Part shown: positions 20,885 to 31,135 of the stretch, piece by piece
How the letters are laid out: every line of letters begins with the position of its first letter
How positions within the stretch are numbered: the first letter of the stretch is position 1
DNA from: Pseudogymnoascus destructans
Taxonomy: Eukaryota; Ascomycota; Leotiomycetes; Thelebolales; Thelebolaceae
Direction: 5' to 3'
NCBI RefSeq assembly: GCF_001641265.1
Contig: NW_020167527.1
Coordinates: forward strand, 682,001 to 746,000
Length of the DNA: 64,000 bases
Position numbers and translations under genes: made by a program
Notes under the pieces: model-generated
Databases searched by the model: none
What the model saw: the letters and a program-made list of their open reading frames with translations, nothing else
Told to the model about the DNA's origin: nothing

Positions 20885-22579
20885 TCACCCCCTCCCAAAC
20901 CCCACCGGAAACTTCTCCGCAAAAAACCTCCTCAACTCCTTCCTCCTACTCCTCCTCCTCTGCATCCTCGCCACCCCCTGCACCATCGGCCCAACAATAT
21001 CCTCATCACCCAACTGCGGAAACTTCCCCTCACACCTCGGATCATTCAAGCTCGGGATCTTCGTCATCACATTCTCCTCCTCCCCAACCCTCTTATGCTT
21101 CAGACTCCTAAACGCATCCCCCCCCCTCGCCGCCGTCGCCTCGATCGTCGCATCATTGTGCGCCCTCCAGAGGTCGTCGGTTTCTTTCCACTTCTCCTCG
21201 GTCAAAAGGTAGGTCTTGGAGGTGGCGCCGTAGTGCTCGCCGGTGCGCACGAGGTGCTTGGTGTAGTTGCAGCGGGCGAGGTCCCAGTCGCGCTTTAGTT
21301 GGCGGCAGGCTTCGAGGTCGGGCTGCATGGGGAGGTAGGGGGGGGGGTGGATGGTGAAGTTCGCGTGGCCGAGGGTGTTGGACCATTTGTCGTCTATGTC
21401 TGCGATGACCAGCGGTAGGGCGTCGGAGGACGACGTGCACAGGTGGACAGGAGCGATGGTGTGAGTACGGCGCATGGAGGACATAGATGGCTTTGTAGAA
21501 AGCGGCGGGGAAGGCATGCCGCGTGCGGGCGTAGCGATGCTGGTAGCGGGAGTGCAGGCGCCGCTGAGGTACTCAGCCGGGTCAGCGACGGAGGGGGACT
21601 CGAGCGGGGATTGTAAGGGGACGTCCGCGTCGGTGGTGGAGTTGCTGCCCATCATCATTGGCGGTAGGAGCGGTGTCGAGACAAAGCCCACGGGACGCTC
21701 GGAGTCGTCGCAGTGGGGTCGTTCGAAATCCTCAGAGTCCCGGGTGGAGTCGCGGTACGGCGAGTCGTGGCGGTCGAACTCGCTCATGGCGGGCGTGGGG
21801 GGCATCTGGATGTCGCCGAAGGAGACGGCTACGCCGTGGCTGACGGCGTTTGAGACCGAGGAGGACCTGCTCGATTGGGTGCGCGAGGCGCGGAGGTCGC
21901 CGTCGAGATCGGAGAGGGATAGTGGGTTTGAGCTCTTGCTGGCGCGCCATTTGCGCGTGAAACCTGGGAATCGAGTGCCGAAGCGGTTGGCGATCGCGCT
22001 GAAGGGGGAGTCGCCGGCGCGGCGCTTCTTGGTGATGCTCAGGCCCAGGTCCGTGTCGCTGGTGATGCCGTCGGCGAGGTCGTACTCAAAGTCTGGTCTC
22101 GTCGATAGCTGTACGGATGACCGGCCCATTGAGCTTTCAAGGTGGCGATGGTGGTTGTCGTCGCCTGGGACGGTTAGCTGGGGTAGGTGTTTGTGTGGGT
22201 GGTAGGACTTACAAGACCAGTCATAGACATCGTGGAGGTCGTCGTCAAACATGTCGAGATCCTCGTCACGCTCGAGCGGATCCTCCTGCACGTCTGGCAA
22301 CGAGCGCTTGCTCGTCTTCATCGCCGTGAACGTTGGCGACGACGGAATCTCCGTGAGTGGCGAGTGCATTGAGTTGTCGAGTGACGAGACGGAGCTGCCG
22401 TATCTGACATGGCCACGCTTGGATAACGTCGGCGTGGTTGGCGAGGAGGAGGGGCAATCCGAGGGGGTGCTCGGCTCGTAGATACCAGAGCTCTGTGAGA
22501 CGTTGAGCTCCTCGTCGACCAGAGTCTCCCGCTTCCTGCGCTCCTCCACCAGCTGCGGCAATAATAAAGGTTTCAGCAT
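20885..22579 (-). CDS. Conserved Pezizomycotina Ser/Pro-rich protein of unknown function
   Basis: Start ATG at 22579-22577 gives MLKPLLLPQLVEERRKRETL, a typical start for this fungal family, followed by a long Ser/Pro-rich disordered region. The conserved C-terminus is WSNTLGHANFTIHPPPYLP, then RQLKRDWDLARCNYTKHLVR, GEHYGATSKTYLLTEEKW, ending RRFFAEKFPVGFGRG. A likely 48-nt intron (22212-22165; GTAAGT, CTAAC branch, CCCAG) lies inside the open frame: spliced 548, unspliced 564 residues. Relatives in databases are usually called hypothetical or only proline and serine are matching. No catalytic motif or membrane segment is seen, and the function is unknown. Confidence 0.85.
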   Translation of the reverse strand: MLKPLLLPQLVEERRKRETLVDEELNVSQSSGIYEPSTPSDCPSSSPTTPTLSKRGHVRYGSSVSSLDNSMHSPLTEIPSSPTFTAMKTSKRSLPDVQEDPLERDEDLDMFDDDLHDVYDWSCKSYHPHKHLPQLTVPGDDNHHRHLESSMGRSSVQLSTRPDFEYDLADGITSDTDLGLSITKKRRAGDSPFSAIANRFGTRFPGFTRKWRASKSSNPLSLSDLDGDLRASRTQSSRSSSVSNAVSHGVAVSFGDIQMPPTPAMSEFDRHDSPYRDSTRDSEDFERPHCDDSERPVGFVSTPLLPPMMMGSNSTTDADVPLQSPLESPSVADPAEYLSGACTPATSIATPARGMPSPPLSTKPSMSSMRRTHTIAPVHLCTSSSDALPLVIADIDDKWSNTLGHANFTIHPPPYLPMQPDLEACRQLKRDWDLARCNYTKHLVRTGEHYGATSKTYLLTEEKWKETDDLWRAHNDATIEATAARGGDAFRSLKHKRVGEEENVMTKIPSLNDPRCEGKFPQLGDEDIVGPMVQGVARMQRRRSRRKELRRFFAEKFPVGFGRG

Positions 22580-24007
22580 CGGTAGACGCCGGCGTTGCCG
22601 TGGTATAATTCTTTGCAATTGAGTGAGTCGACGGTGCGGTGGGTGTGTGATGATAGATCTGAATCCGATTCTGATTCTCCTTGAAGATGGTGGACTGTGG
22701 TACTGTAGATGTACTCCGAGCCTTCCATATGTGCGCGTGACGGGGGGGGGGGTGGTGGTTTCGTCGGTCGGTGGTGGCTGTTGTCGATATTCCCGGGGGG
22801 TCGTTCACAAGCTGTCCACGTTGCGCAGGAGGTGCGTCTTTGAACGTTTGTTCGCAGGCTTCAGTGGTATTCGTCGGCCGCGGTGTGATGGGAGTTTGTC
22901 GCCTTTGCGCCTAATGGCCAACGAATCTCGACGGAGGGCCGCAGTTCTGGGCACCAATGATGTTAGAGGCTGTTGGCTGACCTGATGCGCGGCGGGCGAA
23001 TGGGCATGACTCTTGGGTTGCAGAAATCGCCGACATGGCTGGTCAAGTGACTACTCTTTGGGCTCTGGACTTACTTGTTTTGCTTTGTTTTTGCCTCTTG
23101 GTGCTTTTCTCATGCGGTTTCTCGGAGGCAGGTAGGTCGATTGGCGGGTCGAATTGGCGCAGTATGATGAGTTGGCGAGTATTTGAAGATTGAAAGAGAA
23201 GGAAGGTCGGATAGGTGAGGATGGATGGGATGTATGTATGTAAGAGGAAGGGGGGGGGGGAGGTCCGAGGTAGTTGGGTGGTGGGAAGTGATAATGGGGG
23301 TTAGTCGATTACACTCCTCAGCTCAGTGTCTCGTCGCTTAACAATCCTTTTGGCTCGTGGGGTTGTTTATCATCGTCTGATCCTTGGGGGGGGGGGAAGA
23401 GGGGGAAAAGGAGAGAGGGGGAAAAGGGGAGAGGGGGAGATAAATCGGAAGGCGAAAGATCAAAAAAGCCAGGGCGATCCGCGTTGTCGGTGCTCTTGCT
23501 CTAACTGACAAAAGACAAAGAAAGCTCTAGCGCCCTGTCACCAACTGGTGCGGCGGTGCTAACAAGTTTTTTTTTTTACCACCAAAGTGGAATGTACTTG
23601 TCTGTGCGTGTACAACCAGGGCTACAAACATGTCGCGCCCCCCCGCTCGCTATGATTTTGGTAGGTGGGTGGTGGCCAACTACAAGGCACCCGGAAGTGC
23701 TAAAGTGGGCTTAGTCTCGGGAATGCCAGCGAGAATAGTACGCGACCAACAACGTGGCAAGCCGACGAAGAGGGAGATATTGCAAGTTCCTGTGTACCTC
23801 TGTAACCCTAAAACAAATGCACATGCCTCGCTATAGAACAGCGACATGGATATGCATCCTCATCCGTCGCACCCGTTAACTTACTCTTCACTCACTCACG
23901 GCCGTCCGTCCTACACGCCCTCTAGCCTTTTCCTAGCCTCCATTAGCACACGCCCTCAGCGTCCTCTTACTGGTTGGATGCTGTTAGTGCCACCGTTCAG
24001 AACAGAA
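22580..24007. other. Gene-free region upstream of the Ser/Pro-rich protein gene
   Basis: Probable promoter and 5' leader on the reverse strand, followed by purine-rich DNA with several G-runs (near 22742-22750, 23250-23260, 23385-23395) and a poly-T tract at about 23567-23576. Open frames here are short, have no recognisable domain, and overlap on both strands. Nothing else can be supported. Confidence 0.55.
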
Positions 24008-24102
24008 CGTAGAAGCATGTCCCACCGTAGAAGCACGTCCACCGTAGAAGCACGTCCACCGTAGAAGCACGTCCACCACGTACCGTAGAAGCACGTCCCA
24101 CC
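24008..24102. repeat. Minisatellite, 17-bp unit, about five copies
   Basis: The unit ACCGTAGAAGCACGTCC recurs from 24008 to 24102, the first copy with one substitution and the last preceded by a short CACGT insertion. Translations across it are only echoes of the repeat. Confidence 0.88.
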
Positions 24103-24337
24103 ACACCTTTTTCGCCGCCCAGTACCATAGCCCGTTCCTAGCAAAAACCCAACGTTTCTGGAAATGGATGAACACACATGCAATGCACATACCCTCTCCC
24201 CGCCGATCCGGCCTCATCGTGTGTTTTTGGCTAAGCTTGCCCTGTTGTGGCACCCCCCCACCACCAACGCAGCCCTGGTCTGATCAGACAGCCAGCCACT
24301 CCCATCCCGCCACACACCCGCCAGCGCACCTGTGGTT

Positions 24338-24487
24338 GTCAGTGAGTGGTTAGTGGTTAGTGGTCAGTGGTCAGTGGTCAGTGGTCAGTGAGTGGTCAGT
24401 GGTCAGTCCTCAGTCCTCAGTGAGTGTGAGTGCTCAGTCAGTGAGTGCTCAGTCCTCAGTTAGTGAGTGCTCAGTCCTCAGTCCTCA
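24338..24487. repeat. Minisatellite of TGGTCAG / TCCTCAG units
   Basis: A 150-bp tract built from the 7-mers GTGGTCA, GTCCTCA and GTGAGTG in variable order. It is a low-complexity tandem array with no coding value. Confidence 0.88.
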
Positions 24488-24556
24488 CTTGCAGGCACTG
24501 ACCACGACCACCACCAGTAGACCATCTCTCCACTGGCACGTGCTAGGTTGAAAGTA

Positions 24557-24719
24557 CAGTCATGACGCGTTAAGTCGATACTCGATTCACGTTACGTCGA
24601 TACGTTTTGCTGGCCTCAACCCCCCTGTCCACTACCAAAATACGTTCGATATCTCGATATTTACGCTATCTCGATGGTATTTACGGGACCCGAGCTATCG
24701 ACTTAACGGATTATGACTG
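24557..24719. mobile_element. 163-bp MITE with pogo-like terminal inverted repeats
   Basis: The left end CAGTCATGACGCGTTAAGTC and the reverse complement of the right end CAGTCATAATCCGTTAAGTC agree at 17 of the 20 bases shown, and the match continues with GATA. The element is flanked by TA on both sides (24555-24556, 24720-24721), the target of Tc1/mariner-pogo elements. The interior is rich in TCGATA and ATATCTCGATA motifs and has no coding capacity. The tip resembles the terminal repeat at 46809. Confidence 0.88.
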
Positions 24720-24784
24720 TAAGCAAAGCAGCTGTGTTACATCCCGCAAGTGTCTCGCGTACCTGCACTCACCCGTCGCTACAT

Positions 24785-24911
24785 CCATACTGACACCTTT
24801 TCCATACTGACACCTTTTCCATACTGACACCTTTTTCATACTGACACTTTTCCATACTGACACCTTTTCCATACTGACACCGTTTCCATACCTGACACCT
24901 TTCCATACCTG
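24785..24911. repeat. Minisatellite, 18-bp unit, about seven copies
   Basis: The unit CATACTGACACCTTTTC recurs with small length and base differences, passing at its right end into variants with CATACCTGACAC. Confidence 0.88.
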
Positions 24912-24976
24912 ACACACCACCCACACCCACACCCACACCTACACCCACACCCACACCCACACCCACACCCACACCG
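24912..24976. repeat. Hexanucleotide microsatellite (ACACCC)n
   Basis: About eleven near-perfect ACACCC units directly abut the preceding minisatellite. It is not the fungal telomere repeat CCCTAA. Confidence 0.9.
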
Positions 24977-25255
24977 CAGAGATCGATGGATGGCCTGTGG
25001 GTGGTGATAAGGCTGGCTGATAGGGCTGACTGATAAGGCTGACTGGGTGATTGGGAGGTGATCAGCCCCAAAGGTGACCTGAGTGAGTGAAGCCCATGTC
25101 TGACGTAACGTCTATAAGCCGGCTGTGCGTCAAACCTAAATCCAATATTACCACGCGAAACACGCCTCGGCACGGCTTAAATGGCGTGAGTAGTGGCGTG
25201 AGAAGGGGGGAAGTGAGCACAACTGACGTATATGGCGGGGAGGTTGGGAGGGGCA

Positions 25256-25332
25256 GTATGGGAAAGTTCTTGGGGGGATGGGAAAGTTCTTGGGGGGATG
25301 GGAAAGTTCTTGGGGGGATGGGAAAGTTGATG
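25256..25332. repeat. Tandem repeat, 20-bp unit, 3.5 copies
   Basis: Three perfect ATGGGAAAGTTCTTGGGGGG units and a partial fourth. The G-runs could form G-quadruplexes on the plus strand. It lies downstream of the pnk1 stop codon. Confidence 0.88.
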
Positions 25333-25646
25333 GGAGTCTTGCGGGGGGGTTGGGGATTCTGAGTCGTGTTTGCTGGATTCGACGGGAACGGAAGGAGGGG
25401 TTTGGTTTTGTGGTTGATGGGGCGACGGGATGGGGGGTGATGGCGCGACGTCAGGAGGACGGCGGCCATTGAGGTATCAGTAGGTAGATCTGAGGGGGAT
25501 ATATACACCGCTACTACTGACAAACAACCAACGCGCCTTGGAAAATATGAATGCCACCTACGAAGCCCCCTTCCTACCATCCCTCCACCACGAGCCCCTG
25601 CGGCTTCTTCTTCCCCCCCACGCGCCAACCAAGAAGACAACAAGTA

Positions 25647-27728
25647 CTATGTCCAATATCGCGTCCAGATCTTCTTCTCCTCGTCCGTGCCGTGGAACTG
25701 TGGGGTATGAGTATTCGATCAAGGTTGTTATGATACGAAGTTGGTGGAAGAGAAGGGATAGGGGGAAGGGGAAAGGAAGTTGGTGGAAGAGAAGGGGGAG
25801 AGAAGGGTAAAAGGAAAATAAACGTACCCGAAATTTCACCTCCGTAATCTCCTTGAACCCCTCTTGTAGCGACGGGGGGCCGTATTTGGAGTTGAACGAC
25901 GCAAACGCGATATTGGGAAGGATAGTGCGTTTTTCCGGGTTCATCTATCAGAGGGTGTCAGTTTGTGTTGCATTTCCAGCCGTCTTCCATGGAGTAAAGT
26001 GATATCAACTACCCAGGTCGATGCCGAGTGATAGACCGCACCACGGTATAAAACAGGAGCGAAAACAGAAAACAGGATAACAAACCTCCCTATTCAGCGC
26101 CCTCACAACATCATTATGTCTACAAACCCCCCCCTCCGTCACAAAATGCACACACCTAATCTCCACCCCAAACTCCCTCGCCAGATCAACCCAGTATTTC
26201 CTCGTCGCCTCATCAGGATTCGTATTGTCAATCACCACCGAGACCCCCTCTTCGAGACGCGTGCGCGCGACTGTGAGGCATTTATCCCGCGTTTTGAGAC
26301 GGTCTTGGTTGATGCGCGTGTAGGCGGGGTTGAGGTGGCGGAGATAGAAGGTCGTTTTGCCGGAGCCGGGGGAGCCGACGAAGAGGACCTGGGGGGGGAG
26401 GTGGTTAGGCCTGGGTTCCGGGGATGGACTGGTGGATGGGGTGGATGAATAGGGTGGATGGATGGGGTGGACGGGATGGACGGGATGGACAGGATCAGGA
26501 TAGACAGGACAGGCGCGGACATACAATCTCTTGCTCGCTCGACGGCACGAAGGGGGGGTCCTCTGCAAACTCCAATTAGAACGGCGCTCTCGAATTCCAG
26601 GCTCCAGTGGACCACGAACCGGTATCATCATTGGCAGGAGCTGTGTTGATGTAATTCGCTGGCTCGAAGGAGCGGATGAACTCCCGTGGTGCCTCGTTCA
26701 GGAAGTACTCTTCGGGGGTGAGGAATAGGATTCCTATGTTATGAGCGAAACCGCTGGGAGGGGTGTTAGCTAAGAGTACTTTTATGTATGTATGGAGGGT
26801 TGGGGGGGGGAGGGGGCTTGCCGGTCAGAAGCCGAAAAGTCTTGATCGAATCCAGGCACGGCGATGCGGCCTGCGGCATCGCCGACGACAAATGATTCCT
26901 TCATGTGGACGGTTTCGGGGGTGAGGTCCAAGTCCTTCAGGATCTCATCCCACATCCCCGTCCGCGGCTTCCTGTAGTTATCAAACTGCGTAGCGGCATA
27001 TAGCGTGACTGGGATATCCAATTGTCGCAGAATAGACGCAATCTTACCCTTCCAGGAATCCAGACGACCCCTAACTGCTGTCGGGGCTTTGCGTTCGGGG
27101 TGCAACTGGATGGCGCCCTGGTTGCTGATGATGACGATGTTGAATCTGGTGACTTGTCAGTACTACGGCATCAGGGGTTGGCTTAGGGGGGGTGACGGTT
27201 ACTCTTGATCTTGGTGCAGCCTTTTCATCATCTTGGGCACGCTGGGATGCCACCACTTCCAGTCCCCGGCGTCATAGACGAACTTCTTGCCGGAGGCGGA
27301 CTTGACGAGGGTCCAGTCCTGGTGATGTTAGTAGGGGCTTCGGCATCACTTGACAGGGAACGTACCAAGTCGAAGGCAGCAATCCTCGTCTTCTTGGGAG
27401 CGGCGGGGGCGGCGGGGGCGGCATCGTTTGGCTCGGTGGATGTGCTTAGAGGGACGTATTTGCCGACGATGAGAGAAGTTCGGGTGTCTTCGTTGACGGC
27501 CCTTTCCGACCATGTTAATGGCTCTGGTGGCTTCTGGGAGGTTGGTTTGAAGAACGAGGAGACGGCAGCTTCTATTTTGCTGTTAGGATCAAAATTCAAT
27601 TACCACTCCTTGAGCCCGAACTTACTCGTAGTTGTAGACTGAACCTTACGTTTGACAGGGGGTGGTGAAATAGGCTTCTCGTCTCGGTCCTCGTTCTTCC
27701 TCTTCGGGTCGCGGCTCGACGAAGACAT
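25647..27728 (-). CDS. pnk1: Bifunctional polynucleotide 3'-phosphatase / 5'-kinase
   Basis: PNKP-type enzyme that restores 5'-phosphate and 3'-OH ends at DNA breaks in the nucleus. Exons (reverse strand): 27728-27626, 27571-27366, 27318-27203, 27145-26822, 26753-26620, 26562-26525, 26388-26086, 25944-25828, 25697-25647; 463 residues. The N-terminus is basic (RDPKRKNEDRD). The HAD phosphatase has DLDWT at 102-106, with NIVIISNQGAI, KPRTGMWDE and VVGDAAGR. The kinase has Walker A GSPGSGKT at 312-319 and VVIDNTNPDEATRKYW. The end IWTRYWT sits in a 51-nt last exon. Phases agree at every junction. The fourth intron (26821-26754) uses a GC donor, GCAAGC. It is divergent from ARG4. Confidence 0.93.
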
Positions 27729-28395
27729 GGCAGCGGCAAATTGTGGCTACGAACGTTAATGAGGTACAATATCTTCGGTCACGCTGATCAACGAGAATAT
27801 ATTTAAGATGGCAAATCAAAAGAACCTACTACTCGCAGCGGGAAGGGTATTTTAAGGCAGCCTGTCCGTCTTTGTCACGACAGGAGTGATCGTCCTGATG
27901 TGCATAGCCACGTGACAAGCATATCAATTTACTTTATCTCTTTGTCGTATTCAAAGCAGTTTCGTTCGGTATCCGGATTCAGAGTCAGGTCTGAAAGAGT
28001 CTTGGGTTGTAGCTGTTTGGAACAGCGGCCACGTAGAACGCGACTTGAAAGGTATGGTCACGTGATGCTGTTCTACTACTTTATCCCTTTATCATATTCG
28101 ACTGCCAGCTTTATTCATTCCTCGGGGTTACAGTCGCATTGAAAGAGAATCAATTACTTAATATTTATAATATTTTCTGTGAACGGACGGACGTCGAGGT
28201 CGCTGCAACATCACATGAGTCGTCACCCACCTTCTGTTTGTGCGATAAGCAACCCCGGATTACAGCGGGACACAGCGGCTTCGGACGGGAAGCTAAACCA
28301 CCCAACCCAACAGCATCACAATATCTCCCCTCGAACAATTGCTAACCTAACCACACTCCCAACTTACCAAATTCCAAGCCAATTACACCGGAATC
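27729..28395. promoter_or_regulatory. Divergent promoter region of pnk1 and ARG4
   Basis: 667 bases between two start codons. Two E-box motifs CACGTGA lie at 27909-27915 and 28059-28065, each followed about 20 bases later by a related ACTTTAT..TATTC block, so a module of roughly 45 bp seems duplicated. A Gcn4/CPC1-like half site TGAGTC is at 28216-28221. A pyrimidine- and A-rich leader with CCAA/AACC stretches precedes the ARG4 ATG. Confidence 0.5.
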
Positions 28396-29872
28396 ATGGC
28401 AGCTCAAGAAGTGAGGACTCCCGGCAGCAAGCCCGGCGGCACTATGCTCTGGGGAGGACGATTCACAGGTATGCGTGCTCCCAATACATTTTTTGTTGAC
28501 TCGCTTGACTCACATTTGTCCCCCAGGCGGTCTGGATCCCCTCATGGTCTCATACAACGAGTCGATTTACTACGATCGCGCGTTCCACACTCAAGATATC
28601 CTAGGCAGCATTGCATGGGCGCGGGGTAACCACAAGGTCGGGATTCTCAGCGATGAGGAGTTCAAGGCTATCGAGGAGGGGTTGAAGAAGGTCGAGGCTG
28701 AGTGGGTGGATGGGACGTTCAAGATCATTCCTGGAGTGGACGAGGACATTCACACTGCCAATGAGCGCCGCCTTGGTGAGATCATTGGCAAGGACATTGG
28801 AGGCAAGCTCCACACCGGCCGCAGCAGGAACGAACAGGTCGCTACGGATATGAGGATGTGGTTGCGTGACGAGCTGAGGAAAATCGAGGTCTTCCTAGTT
28901 GACTTCCTCAAGGTTGTCGCGGCGCGCGCGGAGAAGGAGATTGACTTCGTCATGCCTGGTTATACCCATCTGCAGCGCGCTCAGCCAGTGCGTTGGAGTC
29001 ACTGGATGCTGTCGTACGGTCTTGCGTTTGCCTCGGATCTCGAGCGTCTGCGTGAGGTGATCGCCCGTGTCAACCGCAGTCCGCTTGGATGTGGTGCCCT
29101 CGCGGGTAACCCGTTCAACATTGACCGTGATGCTATGGCGAAGGAGCTCGGTTTCGAGGGCCTGATGTGGAACTCCATGGGCGCTGTCGCTGATCGTGAC
29201 TTTGTGCTTGAGGCTATGCAGTGGGGGTCGACTCTGATGTCGCACATGTCTCGTTGGTCTGAGGATCTTATCATTTACTCGACTGGCGAGTTCAGCTTCG
29301 TCAGGCTGGCGGATGCGTACTCCACCGGCAGCTCGCTGATGCCGCAGAAGAAGAACCCAGACAGCTTAGAGTTGTTGAGGGGTAAGAGTGGACGTGCGTT
29401 CGGCCAGATGGCTGGGCTCATGATGACCTTGAAGGGTCTGCCTAGCACATACAACAAGGACTTGCAGGAGTCCGTTGAGCCGATGCTTGACCACGTCAAG
29501 ACTGTTGGTGACAGCATCCAAATCGCAACTGGCGTCCTCTCGACCCTTGCTGCGAACTCGGAGAAGATGAGGGCTGCTCTCGATGGCTTCATGTTGGCCA
29601 CTGACCTGGCTGACTACCTTGTTCGCAAGGGCGTCCCGTTCAGGGAGACCCACCACATCTCGGGCCAGGTCGTTGCCTTGTCGGAGAAGACCAACACACC
29701 CATGGAGAAGTTGACATACGAGCAATTGGAGTCCGTCGATGCCCGCTTCAAGCCAGATGTCAGCGATTGCTTCGATTTCGAGCGCTCGGTCGAGATGCGC
29801 ACGTCCAAGGGTGGAACTAGCAAGAAGTGCGTGTTGGAGCAGATTGAGGTCCTGAAGTCGATGCTGGCTTGA
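28396..29872 (+). CDS. ARG4: Argininosuccinate lyase
   Basis: Cleaves argininosuccinate to arginine and fumarate, the last step of arginine synthesis, as a cytosolic homotetramer. Exon 1 is 28396-28468, the intron 28469-28526 (58 nt, GTATGC to CCCAG), exon 2 28527-29872; 472 residues, the usual length. Splicing gives LWGGRFTGGLDPLMVSYN. Visible family blocks are EDIHTANERRL, KLHTGRSRNEQVATDMRMW, GYTHLQRAQPVRWSHW, NRSPLGCGALAGNPF and the fumarase/lyase signature GSSLMPQKKNPD at residues 292-303, which contains the catalytic serine loop. No lesion. The promoter half site and the intron boxes suggest general amino acid control. Confidence 0.97.
28497..28512 (+). promoter_or_regulatory. Two Gcn4/CPC1-type boxes inside ARG4 intron 1
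   Basis: TGACTC at 28497-28502 and the full consensus TGACTCA at 28506-28512 lie in the 58-nt intron, 9 bases apart. Arginine genes are classic targets of the cross-pathway control factor (Gcn4 in yeast, CPC1/CpcA in moulds). Location in an intron is unusual; binding is inferred only from sequence. Confidence 0.4.
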
Positions 29873-30214
29873 ATGTGAAATGAATTTATGTTGGGAGTTG
29901 GGAGGGAAATCATGGGTTACCAAAAGTTTGTCGTAATATCTAGACCTGCAGTATTTATGCGGCCTAAGGGCTTCCATAGGGACTGTGATAAAAGCATTAA
30001 TTACGAAAGCCTATAAAAATTATACGTAAAGATAATGACTGATAATTACCATATTATGTGCCTGTTTGATTTTTTAGCTGTTTTGGACGTTTTAAATTAA
30101 CATGTTTGTCACCACAAGATCACATGAGTCCACCACACAGTTCGCCCTCAACATCGTGACCACACACAGCTCAAAACCTACCCCTATACTCAAATTATCA
30201 CCACCCAGGCTACA
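29873..30214. other. Intergenic, ARG4 3' end to MED18
   Basis: 342 bases, AT-rich in the middle (about 29985-30110). They should hold the ARG4 3' untranslated region and the MED18 promoter. No further gene or RNA is recognised. Confidence 0.5.
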
Positions 30215-31135
30215 ATGCACGAGCTCTTCCTCACAGCCGCCGTGCCCGGCGAACATGTCAAAGAAGCGCTGAAAATCCTCCAGGGCTTGTGCGCCATGCC
30301 ACCCGCCCACAAGTACCAGCGAGTTCTCACATACGAAGGGCCCAGCGCACAGCTGGTGCCCATTCCGGCGGCGCGAGTGCAAAATAGACGGCCGCAGGAT
30401 AGGGAGGTGTGGAATGAGTTGAATAAGCAGCTGGTTAGGCAGTCGCATTATATCACGCTCGCGTTTGCGGCAGAGAGGGGGGAGTTTAGCGGTGGTGCGG
30501 AGGATCAGGCGGGCGAGAAGCCGTGAGTATAGGATTCAAGATTACGGAGACAGATCGGATTTAACAGGCTTTATAGTGTCATAGACTTGGAGGAGGCACG
30601 GGGGACTCTGCACTTTTATGACTACCCGGAACCCCCGCATCCGTCGCGGCCTGTAAACAGCCGGCTCGTTATTCACATCCCCGACGAGCCAAAACTGCCG
30701 TCACTTCTACGGAGCATCAAATTTACGTGAGTTGCAATGCCCACCATGGGAGCAAGCATCTCTATAACACATCCCAGACACTACTCTGAAAGCCTCCGTG
30801 AAATCTACAACTTCTACAGGGACAACGTTACATTCACTCTATCCCGCGAACTCCAACGGAAGCAGCAGGATGGCGTGATAGACCTGGAAGGAAGCACGCC
30901 ACAAGCTTCGTCTGACATCCGCGATTACATCCCCTTTGACGGGGAGAACAAATGGGTCTTGAAGGCCTCGGTGGAGGTGACGGATGAGAAGGAAGGTCCC
31001 CTCGTGCAAAGAGGCATTGAGGAGCTTCTCAAAGTGCAGAGTGACCTAGCAGGACTCTACGAGTTCTCGATACTGGATAGAGCGGTGCTGGATACCAGAG
31101 TGCCTGCCTTCCTTGAGCAGTTACGGCGGAGGTGA
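30215..31135 (+). CDS. MED18: Mediator complex subunit 18 (Srb5)
   Basis: Med18 belongs to the Mediator head module that links activators to RNA polymerase II. Exons are 30215-30522, 30568-30726 and 30778-31135, with introns of 45 and 51 nt; 274 residues. The start MHELFLTAAVPGEHVKEALK and KYQRVLTYEGP are typical of fungal Med18. Later come WNELNKQLVRQSHYITLAF, DLEEARGTLHFYDYPEPP, SLREIYNFYRDNVTFTLSR, NKWVLKASVEV and YEFSILDRAVLDTRVP at the end. Splice phases agree (308+159+358 nt). Conservation is low across fungi, but the order of blocks is convincing. Confidence 0.9.

Noticed and set aside
22266..22808. 180-codon reverse-strand frame upstream of and overlapping the Ser/Pro-rich protein gene
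   Set aside because: Out of frame with the conserved MLKPLLLPQLVEE start and without a splice pair that would join it. His/Thr-rich shadow.
24912..24976. (ACACCC)n as an interstitial telomere
   Set aside because: The unit is not the fungal CCCTAA/TTAGGG telomere repeat. It is a simple microsatellite.
25538..25810. Plus-strand open frames with a plausible stretch (NKYYVQYRVQIFF) followed by GTATGAG
   Set aside because: This is the antisense of the last pnk1 exon and intron. The reverse strand gives the expected pnk1 ending IWTRYWT with consistent phases.
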